Origin: Gammaproteobacteria bacterium
GTDB lineage: Bacteria > Pseudomonadota > Gammaproteobacteria > Arenicellales > Poriferihabitantaceae
Assembly (NCBI GenBank): GCA_009842505.1
Contig: VYFG01000044.1
Location: 1-38,942, forward strand
Length of the DNA stretch: 38,942 bases
Reading direction: 5' to 3'
Shown: positions 16,867 through 29,870 of the stretch, piece by piece
Numbering within the stretch: position 1 is the stretch's first letter
How the letters are laid out: every line of letters begins with the position of its first letter
Notes under the pieces: model-generated
Database searches by the model: none
Told to the model about the DNA's origin: nothing
Seen by the model: only the letters and a program-made list of their open reading frames with translations
Made by a program: the position numbers and the translations under genes

Positions 16867-18206
16867 ATGACCGCATCGCCAGGGAACGAACCGGCCGCGG
16901 CCATGGTGCCGCTCGCCGAGCGCATGCGCCCCCGCAGCCTGGACCAGGTGGTGGGCCAGACCCACCTGCTGGGAAAGGGCAGGCCGCTGCGCCGAGTGCT
17001 GGAGGGCGGGCAGCTGCATTCCATGATCCTTTGGGGGCCGCCCGGCAGCGGCAAGACCACCCTGGCGAGAATGCTGGCGGATCACGGCGGGGCGGAAATG
17101 GTGACCCTCTCGGCGGTCACGAGCGGGGTGCAGGACATCCGAAACGCGGTCTCGCGGGCCGGGATTGCCCGTGAGCAGGGGGGGCAGGTACTCCTGTTCG
17201 TGGACGAGGTTCACCGCTTCAACAAGTCGCAGCAGGACGCGTTCTTGCCCCACATCGAGAGCGGCCTTATCGTGCTCGTGGGCGCCACCACGGAAAACCC
17301 GGCCTTCGAACTCAACAACGCGCTCCTGTCCCGCTGCCGCGTATACCTGCTGAATACCATGGAAGAGCCGGATCTCGAGGTCCTGGTGCGCCGGGCGCTG
17401 TCCGACAGCGCCCACGGCCTGGGCGATCTCGGCCTTGGTATCGCGGATGAGGCAGTGACCTTCCTGGCGGCGGCGGCGGGCGGGGATGCCCGCAGGGCGC
17501 TCGGCTTCCTGGAAACCGCGGCGGATTTGGCGGCGGACGGGACGCAGGATCCGGCAGAGGGCCAGACCTTGGATCTGGACCTGGTGCGGCGCGTGGTGAC
17601 CGAACGGTCGGTTCAGTTCGACAAGCGCGGCGACCATTTCTACGACCAGATCTCCGCGCTCCACAAGTCCGTCCGCGGCTCCAACCCGGACGCCGCGGTC
17701 TACTGGCTCGAGCGGATGCTGCGGGGCGGATGCGATCCCCATTATGTCCTTCGCCGGATGGTCCGCATGGCCAGCGAGGATGTGGGCAATGCCGATCCCC
17801 GCGCCCTGGCGATCACCCTGGATGCATGGGAGAGCTTCGACCGTCTCGGCCCCCCGGAGGGGGAGCTTGCGATCACCCAGGCTGCGGTCTACCTCGCCGT
17901 CTGCGCCAAGAGCAACGCGGTCTACCGGGCGCACAAGCTGGCCCGCAAGGCGGTCACGGACCATCCGGACGAGCCGGTTCCGCTGCATATCCGGAATGCG
18001 CCAACCAGGCTTGCGAAACAGCTCGGCCACGGCCGCGGCTACCGCTACGACCACGACGAGGAGGATGCCTTCGCCGCCGGCCAGACCTATTTCCCGGAAG
18101 GCATGGGTGAGCCCGAGTTCTATCATCCCGCGGAGGCGGGCCTCGAGGTGCGGATCGGACAGAAGCTTGCCGACCTGAGGCGGCGCCACCGGCGCGCCCG
18201 CAAGGA

Positions 18207-18210
<4 letters not shown>
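16867..18210 (+). CDS. rarA: Replication-associated recombination protein A (RarA/MgsA)
   Basis: A 447-aa AAA+ ATPase related to clamp loaders and eukaryotic WRNIP1. Seen: PLAERMRPRSLDQVVGQTHL at the N-terminus, Walker A GPPGSGKTT (about residues 57-65), Walker B LLFVDEVHRFNKSQQDAF (about 110-125), sensor 1 GATTENPAFELN, and the arginine-finger segment LLSRCRVY. The C-terminal tetramerisation region (AVYWLERMLRGGCDPHYVLR, then SEDVGNADPRAL) is complete. RarA acts at stalled replication forks, together with SSB. Its stop overlaps the ATG of crcB (ATGA), pointing to translational coupling. Confidence 0.95.
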
Positions 18211-19935
<1,725 letters not shown>

Positions 19936-19961
19936 TTTTTAGTTAATTAAAAAAGTTAATT
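19936..19961 (+). repeat. AT-rich hairpin and direct repeat after serS
   Basis: TTTTTA/TAAAAA can form a weak 6-bp stem just after the serS stop. AGTTAATT occurs twice, at 19941-19948 and 19954-19961. This could be a weak bidirectional terminator or an A-tract upstream (UP-like) element for the promoter at 19977; neither is proven. Confidence 0.35.
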
Positions 19962-19976
19962 TATTCTCATATATTT

Positions 19977-20004
19977 TTGATTAAAAGAGTAAATATCCTA
20001 GAAT
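19977..20004 (+). promoter_or_regulatory. Putative promoter of the HTH-2TM gene
   Basis: TTGATT (19977-19982), a 16-base spacer and TAGAAT (19999-20004) lie in a strikingly AT-rich island of the otherwise GC-rich sequence. The predicted start near 20011 gives a 5' leader of about 157 bases before the ATG at 20168. Confidence 0.45.
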
Positions 20005-20049
20005 AAAACCCGGTTCCTTGGCACCGAATCCGGCCAAGAGGACAGGGAC

Positions 20050-20076
20050 GGACAGGGTGCCGGGCGGCGCCTGTCC
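20050..20076 (+). other. Hairpin in the long leader of the HTH-2TM gene
   Basis: GGACAGG (20050-20056) and CCTGTCC (20070-20076) are perfectly complementary, and an inner GCC/GGC extends the stem. No T-run follows, so it is not an intrinsic terminator. It may affect translation or be incidental. Confidence 0.35.
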
Positions 20077-20167
20077 CGGGATTGTCGGGTCGGAGTCGCC
20101 CTTTTGTCGTGGACCGGGATTGCCTGGGGCGGGACACTGTAACCAGCACGGCCCGGGAGGCTTTTCA

Positions 20168-20647
20168 ATGATCGTACGCAAACTGAGACTGAAACGGGGC
20201 TGGTCCCAGGAGCAGCTCGCCGAGATGAGCGGTCTCAGCGTGCGGACCATCCAGCGCATCGAAAGGGGGCAAGGCCCCGGTCTCGAGTCATCGAAGTCCC
20301 TGGCGGCCGTGTTCGAAGTCCCGGTAACCGCACTCAGGCAGGAGGATGACATCATGACCGAAGCAAAGACACCGACCCGCATCTCCAGCGAAGAGGAAAG
20401 GATCATCGAGTACGTGCGCGACCTCAAGGGGTTCTATACCCACCTGACGAGCTATGTCCTGGTGATGCTGGCCCTTTTCGTGATCAATCTCGTATTCACG
20501 CCCGGCTACATCTGGGCGTTCTGGGCAGCCCTCGGATGGGGTATCGGCATCCTGGTGCACGGGCTGAACGTATTCGAATTGATCAACTGGTTTGGGCCGG
20601 ACTGGGAGCGACGCCAGGTCGAGAAACGGCTCGGTCGGAAGCTGTAG
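20168..20647 (+). CDS. HTH (XRE-type) regulator fused to a two-TM domain
   Basis: From ATG 20168 (GGGAGG ribosome-binding site at about eight bases) the product is 159 aa. Residues 1-55 form a Cro/C1-type helix-turn-helix (RKLRLKRGWSQEQLAEMSGL, then SVRTIQRIERGQGPGLES). After a short linker, residues 80-159 contain two hydrophobic helices (YVLVMLALFVINLVF and IWAFWAALGWGIGILVHG) ending in FGPDWERRQVEKRL, which is the 2TM domain layout. It is probably a membrane-attached transcription factor whose signal is unknown. The frame is open upstream to 20018, but those residues are Gly/Pro-rich and unlike the family. It stands alone between serS and an SDR gene. Confidence 0.85.
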   Translation: MIVRKLRLKRGWSQEQLAEMSGLSVRTIQRIERGQGPGLESSKSLAAVFEVPVTALRQEDDIMTEAKTPTRISSEEERIIEYVRDLKGFYTHLTSYVLVMLALFVINLVFTPGYIWAFWAALGWGIGILVHGLNVFELINWFGPDWERRQVEKRLGRKL

Positions 20648-20712
20648 CTGCCGGACAACCAGATCCCCGGGACGAGCGTGATAAACGATGGTAATCCGGA
20701 TGGACAGGACCG

Positions 20713-21417
20713 ATGACGGCTGAGGAGAAGGCAGGCGACGACTTGGTCGTGACCGGCGGCAGTTCGGGGATCGGGCTTGCGCTGGTGGAACGGCTGACGG
20801 GGGAGGGGCACCGCGTCACCTGCATTGCCAGGCGCCCCTGCCCCGTGCCAGGGGCCGGCTCCATCCGGTGCGACCTTGCGGACGCTGAGGCCATCGAGCG
20901 CTGCCTGCCCGCCCTGTCTGGGCTGCCGGTACCCCGCGGCGTAATCTTCTGCCACGGTCAGGGCGACTTCGGGGCGCTGGAGCAGTTCAGCGCCGGGAGG
21001 ATCCGGCGCCTGGTGGATCTCCATGTCGTTGCCACCCTCCTTCTGTGCCGCCACTTCCTGCCCAGCATGAAACGCCTCGGCAGGGGCACCCTGGTGTTTC
21101 TCGGGTCCGAGGCGGCGCTCCGGGGCGCGTCGAGGGGGGCGGTGTATTGTGCCACCAAGTTCGCTCTGCGGGGCGCCGCCCAGGCGCTCCGGGAGGAGTG
21201 CGGCGCAAGCGGGGTCCGCGTCGGCATCGTCAATCCCGGCATGGTGGACACGCCGTTCTACGACGCCCAGGACTTCGCTCCCGGCGATCACGCGGACAAT
21301 CATCTGGACGCCGCCGACGTGGTGGACGCGATCCTGCTGATGCTGGGCGCGCCGGCGGGTTCCGTGATCGACGAAATCAACCTCTCGCCGCTGAAAAAGG
21401 TGATCCGGCGGACCTGA
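20713..21417 (+). CDS. Short-chain dehydrogenase/reductase
   Basis: A 234-aa classical SDR with a Rossmann fold that uses NAD(P)H. Seen: cofactor motif VVTGGSSGIGLALVERL (about residues 12-28), CHGQG in place of the usual NNAG, the catalytic Ser in FLGSEAALRG, and the YxxxK pair in AVYCATKFALRGAAQ (Tyr145, Lys149). The substrate-binding region MVDTPFYDAQDF follows. Its substrate cannot be inferred. The C-terminus (EINLSPLKKVIRRT) is like that of YdfG-type reductases. It lies 65 bases after the HTH-2TM gene and before the dapB promoter. Confidence 0.88.
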   Translation: MTAEEKAGDDLVVTGGSSGIGLALVERLTGEGHRVTCIARRPCPVPGAGSIRCDLADAEAIERCLPALSGLPVPRGVIFCHGQGDFGALEQFSAGRIRRLVDLHVVATLLLCRHFLPSMKRLGRGTLVFLGSEAALRGASRGAVYCATKFALRGAAQALREECGASGVRVGIVNPGMVDTPFYDAQDFAPGDHADNHLDAADVVDAILLMLGAPAGSVIDEINLSPLKKVIRRT

Positions 21418-21457
21418 CTCCGGACCGAAGCCCGTCAAACCGCGCTGCGCCGGCGGT

Positions 21458-21463
21458 TATAAT
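21458..21463 (+). promoter_or_regulatory. Putative -10 element of dapB
   Basis: A perfect TATAAT 29 bases before the dapB ATG. The corresponding -35 (TCAAAC at 21435-21440, 17-base spacer) is weak, so an activator or an alternative arrangement may be involved. Confidence 0.4.
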
Positions 21464-21492
21464 CGGCCGCAAACCTCTTCGACTGACACCTC

Positions 21493-22290
21493 ATGACGAC
21501 CCGAATCGCCGTGTCCGGGGCCGCCGGACGGATGGGCCAGGCCATCATCCGCCTGATCGCAGAAGACGATGCGCTCGAGCTGGCCGCGGCGCTGGAACAC
21601 GGCCAGAGTCCGGTCCTGTCCCGGGATGCCGGTACCGTGGCCGGGATTGCCCAGCTGGGGGTCCCCGTCGCCCCCGCCGCGGAGGGCGGGTTCGACGTCA
21701 TGGTGGAGTTCACTACCCCCGACGCGACCACGGAGCACCTTGCCTTCTGCCGCGAGCACGGCCACGCCATCATGATCGGCACCACGGGACTGGATGATCG
21801 CCAGCGCGGCGAGGTCCGGGATGCTGGCAGGGACATCCCGGTGGTTTTTGCCGCCAATACCAGTGTCGGGATCAACCTGTGCGTGGCGCTTCTCGAGACC
21901 GCCGGCCGGGTGCTGGGCGACCACATGGACGTCGAGGTGGTCGAGGCCCATCACCGCCAGAAGGTGGATGCGCCTTCCGGCACGGCGCTGTTGCTGGGCG
22001 AGACCGTGGCAGGGGCCCTCGGCAGGGACCTCGAGACCGACGGGGTGTTCGCCAGGGAAGGACACACCGGCCCGAGGCCCGCGGGCAGCATCGGCTTTTC
22101 CATCATCCGGGGCGGCGATATCGCCGGGGAGCACACGGTGATGTTCATCGGCGAAAGCGAGCGCATCGAGATCACCCACCGGGCCACGGACCGGCGCATT
22201 TTCGCCAGGGGCGCCCTGCGCGCAGCAAGGTGGCTCGCGGGCCGTCCGGCAGGCTTCTACGACATGCGGGACGTACTGGAACTTCGTTGA
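21493..22290 (+). CDS. dapB: 4-hydroxy-tetrahydrodipicolinate reductase
   Basis: The 265-aa enzyme reduces the DapA product with NAD(P)H in lysine and diaminopimelate synthesis. Seen: nucleotide-binding GAAGRMGQAIIRLI (about residues 9-22), VEFTTPDATTEHL, GTTGL, and the catalytic signature VEAHHRQKVDAPSGTAL (His pair near 153-154, then Lys and the SGTA loop). Length matches bacterial DapB. Its own -10-like TATAAT is at 21458. The stop codon overlaps the -35 hexamer of the promoter that probably serves carAB. The dapB-carA-carB-greA order is shared with pseudomonads. Confidence 0.95.
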   Translation: MTTRIAVSGAAGRMGQAIIRLIAEDDALELAAALEHGQSPVLSRDAGTVAGIAQLGVPVAPAAEGGFDVMVEFTTPDATTEHLAFCREHGHAIMIGTTGLDDRQRGEVRDAGRDIPVVFAANTSVGINLCVALLETAGRVLGDHMDVEVVEAHHRQKVDAPSGTALLLGETVAGALGRDLETDGVFAREGHTGPRPAGSIGFSIIRGGDIAGEHTVMFIGESERIEITHRATDRRIFARGALRAARWLAGRPAGFYDMRDVLELR

Positions 22291-22315
22291 ATTGTGATTG
22301 CTCCGGCGTTACAAT
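22287..22315 (+). promoter_or_regulatory. Putative carAB promoter overlapping the dapB stop codon
   Basis: TTGAAT (22287-22292), a 17-base spacer and TACAAT (22310-22315) make one of the best sigma-70 matches in the window. Transcription should start near 22322, about 55 bases before the intrinsic terminator stem at 22377. Confidence 0.6.
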
Positions 22316-22376
22316 CCGGCCGTCCAGAAAGAGCAGCCAGGGGCTAGCGAGATTACCAGCACCAAGATCATCGAGA

Positions 22377-22408
22377 GGGGGAAACCGAAGCGGTTTCTCC
22401 CTTTTTTT
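22377..22408 (+). terminator. Intrinsic terminator / possible carAB attenuator
   Basis: A 10-bp stem (22377-22386 with 22392-22401, one G-U pair) and a five-base loop are followed by seven T residues (22402-22408). It lies downstream of the carAB-type promoter and 53 bases before the carA start. It could end dapB transcripts, attenuate carAB, or end a short RNA. Confidence 0.85.
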
Positions 22409-22461
22409 AGGTGCACGGTTTGCGGTTGGTGCGTATTGAACAGTCCTCCCGGGAGATTGAT

Positions 22462-23609
22462 TTGAAAGAAAGTGCGTTGTTGGTGCTGGAGGACGGAACC
22501 GTGTTCAGCGGCCGTTCCATCGGCGTAGAGGGAACCAGCGTGGGGGAGGTGGTGTTCAATACCGCCATGACCGGCTACCAGGAGATTCTCACCGACCCTT
22601 CCTATGCCAGCCAGATCGTCACCCTGACCTATCCCCACATCGGCAACGTGGGCACCAATGGCGAGGACGAGGAATCCGCCCGGGTGTTCAGCGCCGGGCT
22701 GGTGGTGCGCAGCCTGCCGGTATCCCACAGCAGCTGGCGGGCCGAGGAGTCCCTGCCGGAGTACCTCGCGGCCCGGGACGTGGTTGCGATCAGCGATATC
22801 GACACCCGGCGGCTGACCCGGATCCTGCGCACCAAGGGGGCCCTGGCCGGCTGCATTGCCGCCGGCGACGGCGCCGACGCGGATGCGGCCCTGGCCAGCG
22901 CGCGGGCGTTCCCCGGACTCGGGGGCATGGATCTCGCGAGAGTCGTCACCACGCGGTCCGCCTACCGCTGGAACCGGGGAGAAGCGGACGGCGAATGGGA
23001 CCTCCAGGGCGGCCATGGGCAGGCGCCGGAGCCGCGATTCAGGGTCGTGGCCTGTGACTACGGCGTCAAACGCAACATCCTCCGCCTGCTGGCGGATCGG
23101 GGCTGTGACGTCACCGTAGTGCCTGCGGAATCCGGGGCCGAGGAAATTCTCGGGCACGGTCCCGACGGCGTGTTTCTGTCCAACGGTCCCGGCGACCCCG
23201 AACCCTGCGACTACGCGATCCGGGCCATCTGGGAGATCGTTCGCCGGGACATCCCGGTCTTCGGCATCTGCCTCGGACACCAACTGCTGGCGCTTGCGAG
23301 CGGCGCGCGCACCGGGAAGATGAAGTTCGGCCACCACGGCGCCAACCACCCGGTGCAGGACCTCGGTACGGACCGGGTGCTGATCACCAGCCAGAACCAC
23401 GGGTTCACCGTCGAAGAGGATTCGCTGCCGGACAACGTACGGGTGACCCACCGGTCGCTTTTTGACGGCACGGTGCAGGGCATCGAACTCCTGGACCATC
23501 CCGCCTACTCGTTCCAGGGCCACCCGGAGGCGAGCCCGGGCCCCCGGGACATCCACGGCCTGTTCGACCGGTTCATCGGGATGATGGCGTCCGCCCGGGG
23601 GGAGGCGCA

Positions 23610-23613
<4 letters not shown>
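22462..23613 (+). CDS. carA: Carbamoyl-phosphate synthase small (glutaminase) subunit
   Basis: This subunit hydrolyses glutamine and channels ammonia to CarB, feeding arginine and pyrimidine synthesis. From TTG 22462 (GGGAG six bases upstream) it is 383 aa and starts [20 protein letters not shown], matching the usual CarA N-terminus. The class I amidotransferase motifs VFGICLGHQ (Cys270) and HPEASPGP (His354, Glu356) fall within one residue of the E. coli numbering, which supports this start. A GTG at 22411 would add 17 unconserved residues beginning two bases after the terminator T-run. The stop overlaps carB by four bases. Confidence 0.93.
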
Positions 23614-26837
<3,224 letters not shown>

Positions 26838-26891
26838 TCCGGCCGGTCACGGGATACGTGGCGGACCTGGAAACGATTCCGGACAGAAGTC

Positions 26892-27374
26892 ATGAACACC
26901 GAGAGAACCATATTGACCAGGGCAGGGGCGGAAAGGCTGCGCGCGGAACTGAAGACCCTGAAAAGTGTGGACCGCCCGAGGATCATCTCCGCGATCGCGG
27001 AAGCGAGGTCCCACGGCGACCTGACCGAAAACGCCGAATACGCGGCCGCCAAGGAGCAGCAGGGGTTCATCGAGGGCCGGATTGCCGAACTGGAGGGCAA
27101 CCTTGCCGTCGCCGAGATCATCGACTCGAAAGACATCGCTGCCACCGGCAAGGTGGTGTTCGGTGCGCACGTGAAGCTCTACGATATCGACCAGGACGTG
27201 GTGGTCAGCTACCAGCTGGTGGGCAATCTTGAGGCCGACCTGGACCGGGGCCTGATTTCCATCGGCTCGCCCATCGGCAAGGCGCTGCTGGGAAAGGCCG
27301 AGGGAGACGAAATCGTGTTCGCCGCGCCCGGCGGCAAGCGGACCTACGAGGTGCTGGAGGTCAGGTACGGGTAG
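26892..27374 (+). CDS. greA: Transcription elongation factor GreA
   Basis: A 160-aa factor that stimulates RNA polymerase to cleave backtracked transcripts. The N-terminal antiparallel coiled coil carries the tip acidic motif in [20 protein letters not shown] (Asp and Glu at about residues 41 and 44), and the C-terminal FKBP-like domain includes [19 protein letters not shown]. It starts [20 protein letters not shown]. It follows carB as in other gammaproteobacteria, probably as the last gene of that transcript, and converges on the DUF6351 gene 45 bases further on. Confidence 0.96.
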   Translation: MNTERTILTRAGAERLRAELKTLKSVDRPRIISAIAEARSHGDLTENAEYAAAKEQQGFIEGRIAELEGNLAVAEIIDSKDIAATGKVVFGAHVKLYDIDQDVVVSYQLVGNLEADLDRGLISIGSPIGKALLGKAEGDEIVFAAPGGKRTYEVLEVRYG

Positions 27375-27387
27375 TCCATGCCGTGGC

Positions 27388-27406
27388 CCCGGGTCCTCCG
27401 CCCGGG
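27388..27406. terminator. GC hairpin between convergent greA and DUF6351 genes
   Basis: CCCGGG at 27388-27393 and again at 27401-27406 form a 6-bp stem with a seven-base loop. No T-run follows on either strand, so a terminator role is only suggested by its place between convergent genes. Confidence 0.3.
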
Positions 27407-27419
27407 ATGCGCCGGCACT

Positions 27420-29594
27420 TCAAAAGACCTGCCAGGTCCCCTTGAGGTCCGCCTGGCCGATTCCGGGCCTGCTCCAGTCGCAAACACCTCCGGGAAAGAT
27501 GCTGCGAAGCCGGGCCATCTCCTCGGGGCTGAAGGATACGGCGTAGTCGTCCGGGTCCACCGGCCCCAGCCGGCACTTCACGATGTCTCCCGCCAGGGGC
27601 GCCCCGGCAACCTCACGGGGCGACGGCGGAGACGGGTACAGTGCATCGCATCGTCCCGCTCCCCGCCACTGCGTCTCGACGATCTTCACCGGTTCCCCGT
27701 CGCGCGACCAGCAGGCATCGGTCAGCCCTTCCGGCCTTGCCCGCGCAACCCTGTCTGCCGGTGGAGCCGCGGTGGTATCCGCGGCCAGGGCTTCCAGCCA
27801 TCGATCCATGTGGCCCAGGGCATCGCGCAGGACCGGACTGTCTGTGCTGAACAGGCCGTAACGGAAATCCTCCACGAACATAACGTGGTTGTCGGTCCGG
27901 CCGTTCGCCATTCGCAATCGGTCCCGCATGGCAAAGGAGTGGGACCGCGTATGCACATCGCCGTCCTCGAGATCATCGCTGTAGGCGCGGTAGTCGATGA
28001 TCGGCGTGGACGAAAGGCCCCCGCCGCCACTGGTCAGCCGGCCGGTCTCGTAAGCGATCCGCACCGCGTCCGGGTCCGCCACGGTGCGCTCCGGGCGAAA
28101 GCGCCCCTCGTTGTCGTAGCCGCCAATCTTCTCGTTCAGGTCCAGGAACCGGGCGGGGTCGATGACGCCGTTGTTGAGCGCCTTCAGGCCATACTGCACG
28201 CCGACATTGTCCAGCGGGCGGCGGACGAAACCGGTCACCGGGTTCCGTCCGTAGATGTTCACATGGTGTTCAAACACCTCGCAGCGCGCACCGGCCGGAT
28301 TGTCGTTCGGGTGGTACCGCAACGACTGCGGAAGCACGTCGGGGCAGTACTCGCCGACGGTGATCCGCCCGGCCTTGTGGGACACGCTCGACATGGTCTC
28401 CCATGTCAGGAATCCGGCGACGGCCTTTTGCTGCTCCCTGGTGAACAATCCGCCTCCTTCGGTGCTGAAGTAGCGGTTCAGCAGCCTGGCATCGGTGACC
28501 ATCGGGATCGTGCTGAAACCGACATCGGGAAAACTGCATCCGGGAATGATCCCGTCGAGGAGGCCGGGATAGTTGTCGGCAATCTGGTGCACCTGGTATG
28601 AACCGCCCGAGCAACCCATGCCGATGGTGTGGAGCGGCACGCCGTATCCTTCGATGAATCGCTCCTTTACCATCATCGTGGTCTCGGCAGCCAGCACGTC
28701 GTTGCAGTTGTTGCCGAACACGTTGAGGCTTGACGAGGCGATCGCGTAGCCCTGGCCGAGCATCCAGGGGTCGGTCACGCCGCCGGTGCGGGCACCCTGG
28801 CGGAACCAGCCGTTCACGCAGCCGCCCCCGAAGGTGTAGACGAGGCGGCCGTTCCAGCCCCCGGGGGCATGCCACGGGGATGGATCATCGTCGGCGCCCG
28901 GGTCCCGCAGCATCGCGATCTGGTAGATGGCGCGGTTCAGGGTGCCGGTCTCGATGCGAACGATGAACGGGACCGTCGCTCCGGTGAGCGTGGTCGTTTG
29001 GGCAAGGTCCGCCGGAAGCGGGTTCGGGCTTGCGAGCGGCTTCAGCTCCCCGTCCCGGGTGGAGAGGTAGGCATAGTCTGTGCGGCGCTCGATGGAGCAG
29101 GCTCCGTCGAGGGGCGAGCCCAGGGTCTCGCCCGACACCAGGACAAAGGCGTCCGTCTCGCAGATGAACGGCTGTTCGTGCGGCCCGGAGAACACGGGAC
29201 CCTCGGCGGGGTGATTCTCGAGTTGCAGCGAGCCCCGCGTTTTCCCGTCGGCGTCCGCAAGCCGCAATTGCGCGGTTTCCGGGAGCCCTTCCACCAATCC
29301 CGCCAGGCCGCCGGAAGACGACGGGCGGAAGGCGGCGGTTACTTCCGTTGCGTCCAGGAACACCCTGAGTCCGGTCAGTCCGGCGCCATCCGTGGCGGAA
29401 ATCCCGATCAGGGCATTTCCGCCGGTGACCATGTCGGGCCGGCCCGACAGCACCTGGATCTCGTACCCGCCGGCGGACGGGTCATCGTCCCCGGCAAAGC
29501 AGGTGCCGAAGGCGGACAGGATGACTGCGGCCAGCAAGGCCCCAACGGTTTTCCGGACGAATTGCAAGTGTTCGCGGGGACCTTTCCGGCCCAT
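27420..29594 (-). CDS. Exported DUF6351-family (tannase/esterase-like) hydrolase
   Basis: The 724-aa protein starts with a signal peptide (TVGALLAAVILSAFGTCFA). About 200 residues of beta-rich sequence follow, including a domain with an Ig/tannase-like look, then a large alpha/beta-hydrolase-type domain. The probable nucleophile Ser sits in GMGCSGGSYQVHQIADNYPG (about residue 328). Other conserved-looking stretches are TFGGGCVNGWFRQG and PSRDGEP-like C-terminal Cys-rich segments. The family is largely uncharacterised; depolymerase or esterase activity is an inference. It diverges from the haloacetate-dehalogenase-like gene and is unusually large for a lone esterase. The substrate is unknown. 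Confidence 0.75.
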   Translation of the reverse strand: MGRKGPREHLQFVRKTVGALLAAVILSAFGTCFAGDDDPSAGGYEIQVLSGRPDMVTGGNALIGISATDGAGLTGLRVFLDATEVTAAFRPSSSGGLAGLVEGLPETAQLRLADADGKTRGSLQLENHPAEGPVFSGPHEQPFICETDAFVLVSGETLGSPLDGACSIERRTDYAYLSTRDGELKPLASPNPLPADLAQTTTLTGATVPFIVRIETGTLNRAIYQIAMLRDPGADDDPSPWHAPGGWNGRLVYTFGGGCVNGWFRQGARTGGVTDPWMLGQGYAIASSSLNVFGNNCNDVLAAETTMMVKERFIEGYGVPLHTIGMGCSGGSYQVHQIADNYPGLLDGIIPGCSFPDVGFSTIPMVTDARLLNRYFSTEGGGLFTREQQKAVAGFLTWETMSSVSHKAGRITVGEYCPDVLPQSLRYHPNDNPAGARCEVFEHHVNIYGRNPVTGFVRRPLDNVGVQYGLKALNNGVIDPARFLDLNEKIGGYDNEGRFRPERTVADPDAVRIAYETGRLTSGGGGLSSTPIIDYRAYSDDLEDGDVHTRSHSFAMRDRLRMANGRTDNHVMFVEDFRYGLFSTDSPVLRDALGHMDRWLEALAADTTAAPPADRVARARPEGLTDACWSRDGEPVKIVETQWRGAGRCDALYPSPPSPREVAGAPLAGDIVKCRLGPVDPDDYAVSFSPEEMARLRSIFPGGVCDWSRPGIGQADLKGTWQVF

Positions 29595-29870
29595 TGCTCC
29601 ATTGAAACAGGGAAAAATACTCGAATCCGCAGTGTTGTCAAATCAGCATGACGGGCAACGCAACACGAGACGGAAACGATTGGCAATCGTTGAACAAATT
29701 CATCGTGTCAGGAGATTTTGTGTGCGTTTGCCGGGCTTTTCGGCGCGGCAGCCGGCGCGAACCGCATGATTCGAACGGGACGGCCGGACGACATTTTGCG
29801 AGGTCCCGTGGATGGTCAAGCTGGAGTAGAATGGTTCATTGCCTGATAGGGGACCTCTGTACCTGAGCAG

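Noticed and set aside
15997..18189. A 730-codon minus-strand open frame across ftsK-lolA-rarA
   Set aside because: It spans three real genes on the other strand and shows only antisense composition.
22411..22461. GTG at 22411 as the carA start
   Set aside because: It begins almost on the terminator T-run and adds 17 unconserved residues; the TTG at 22462 has a better ribosome-binding site and matches CarA length.
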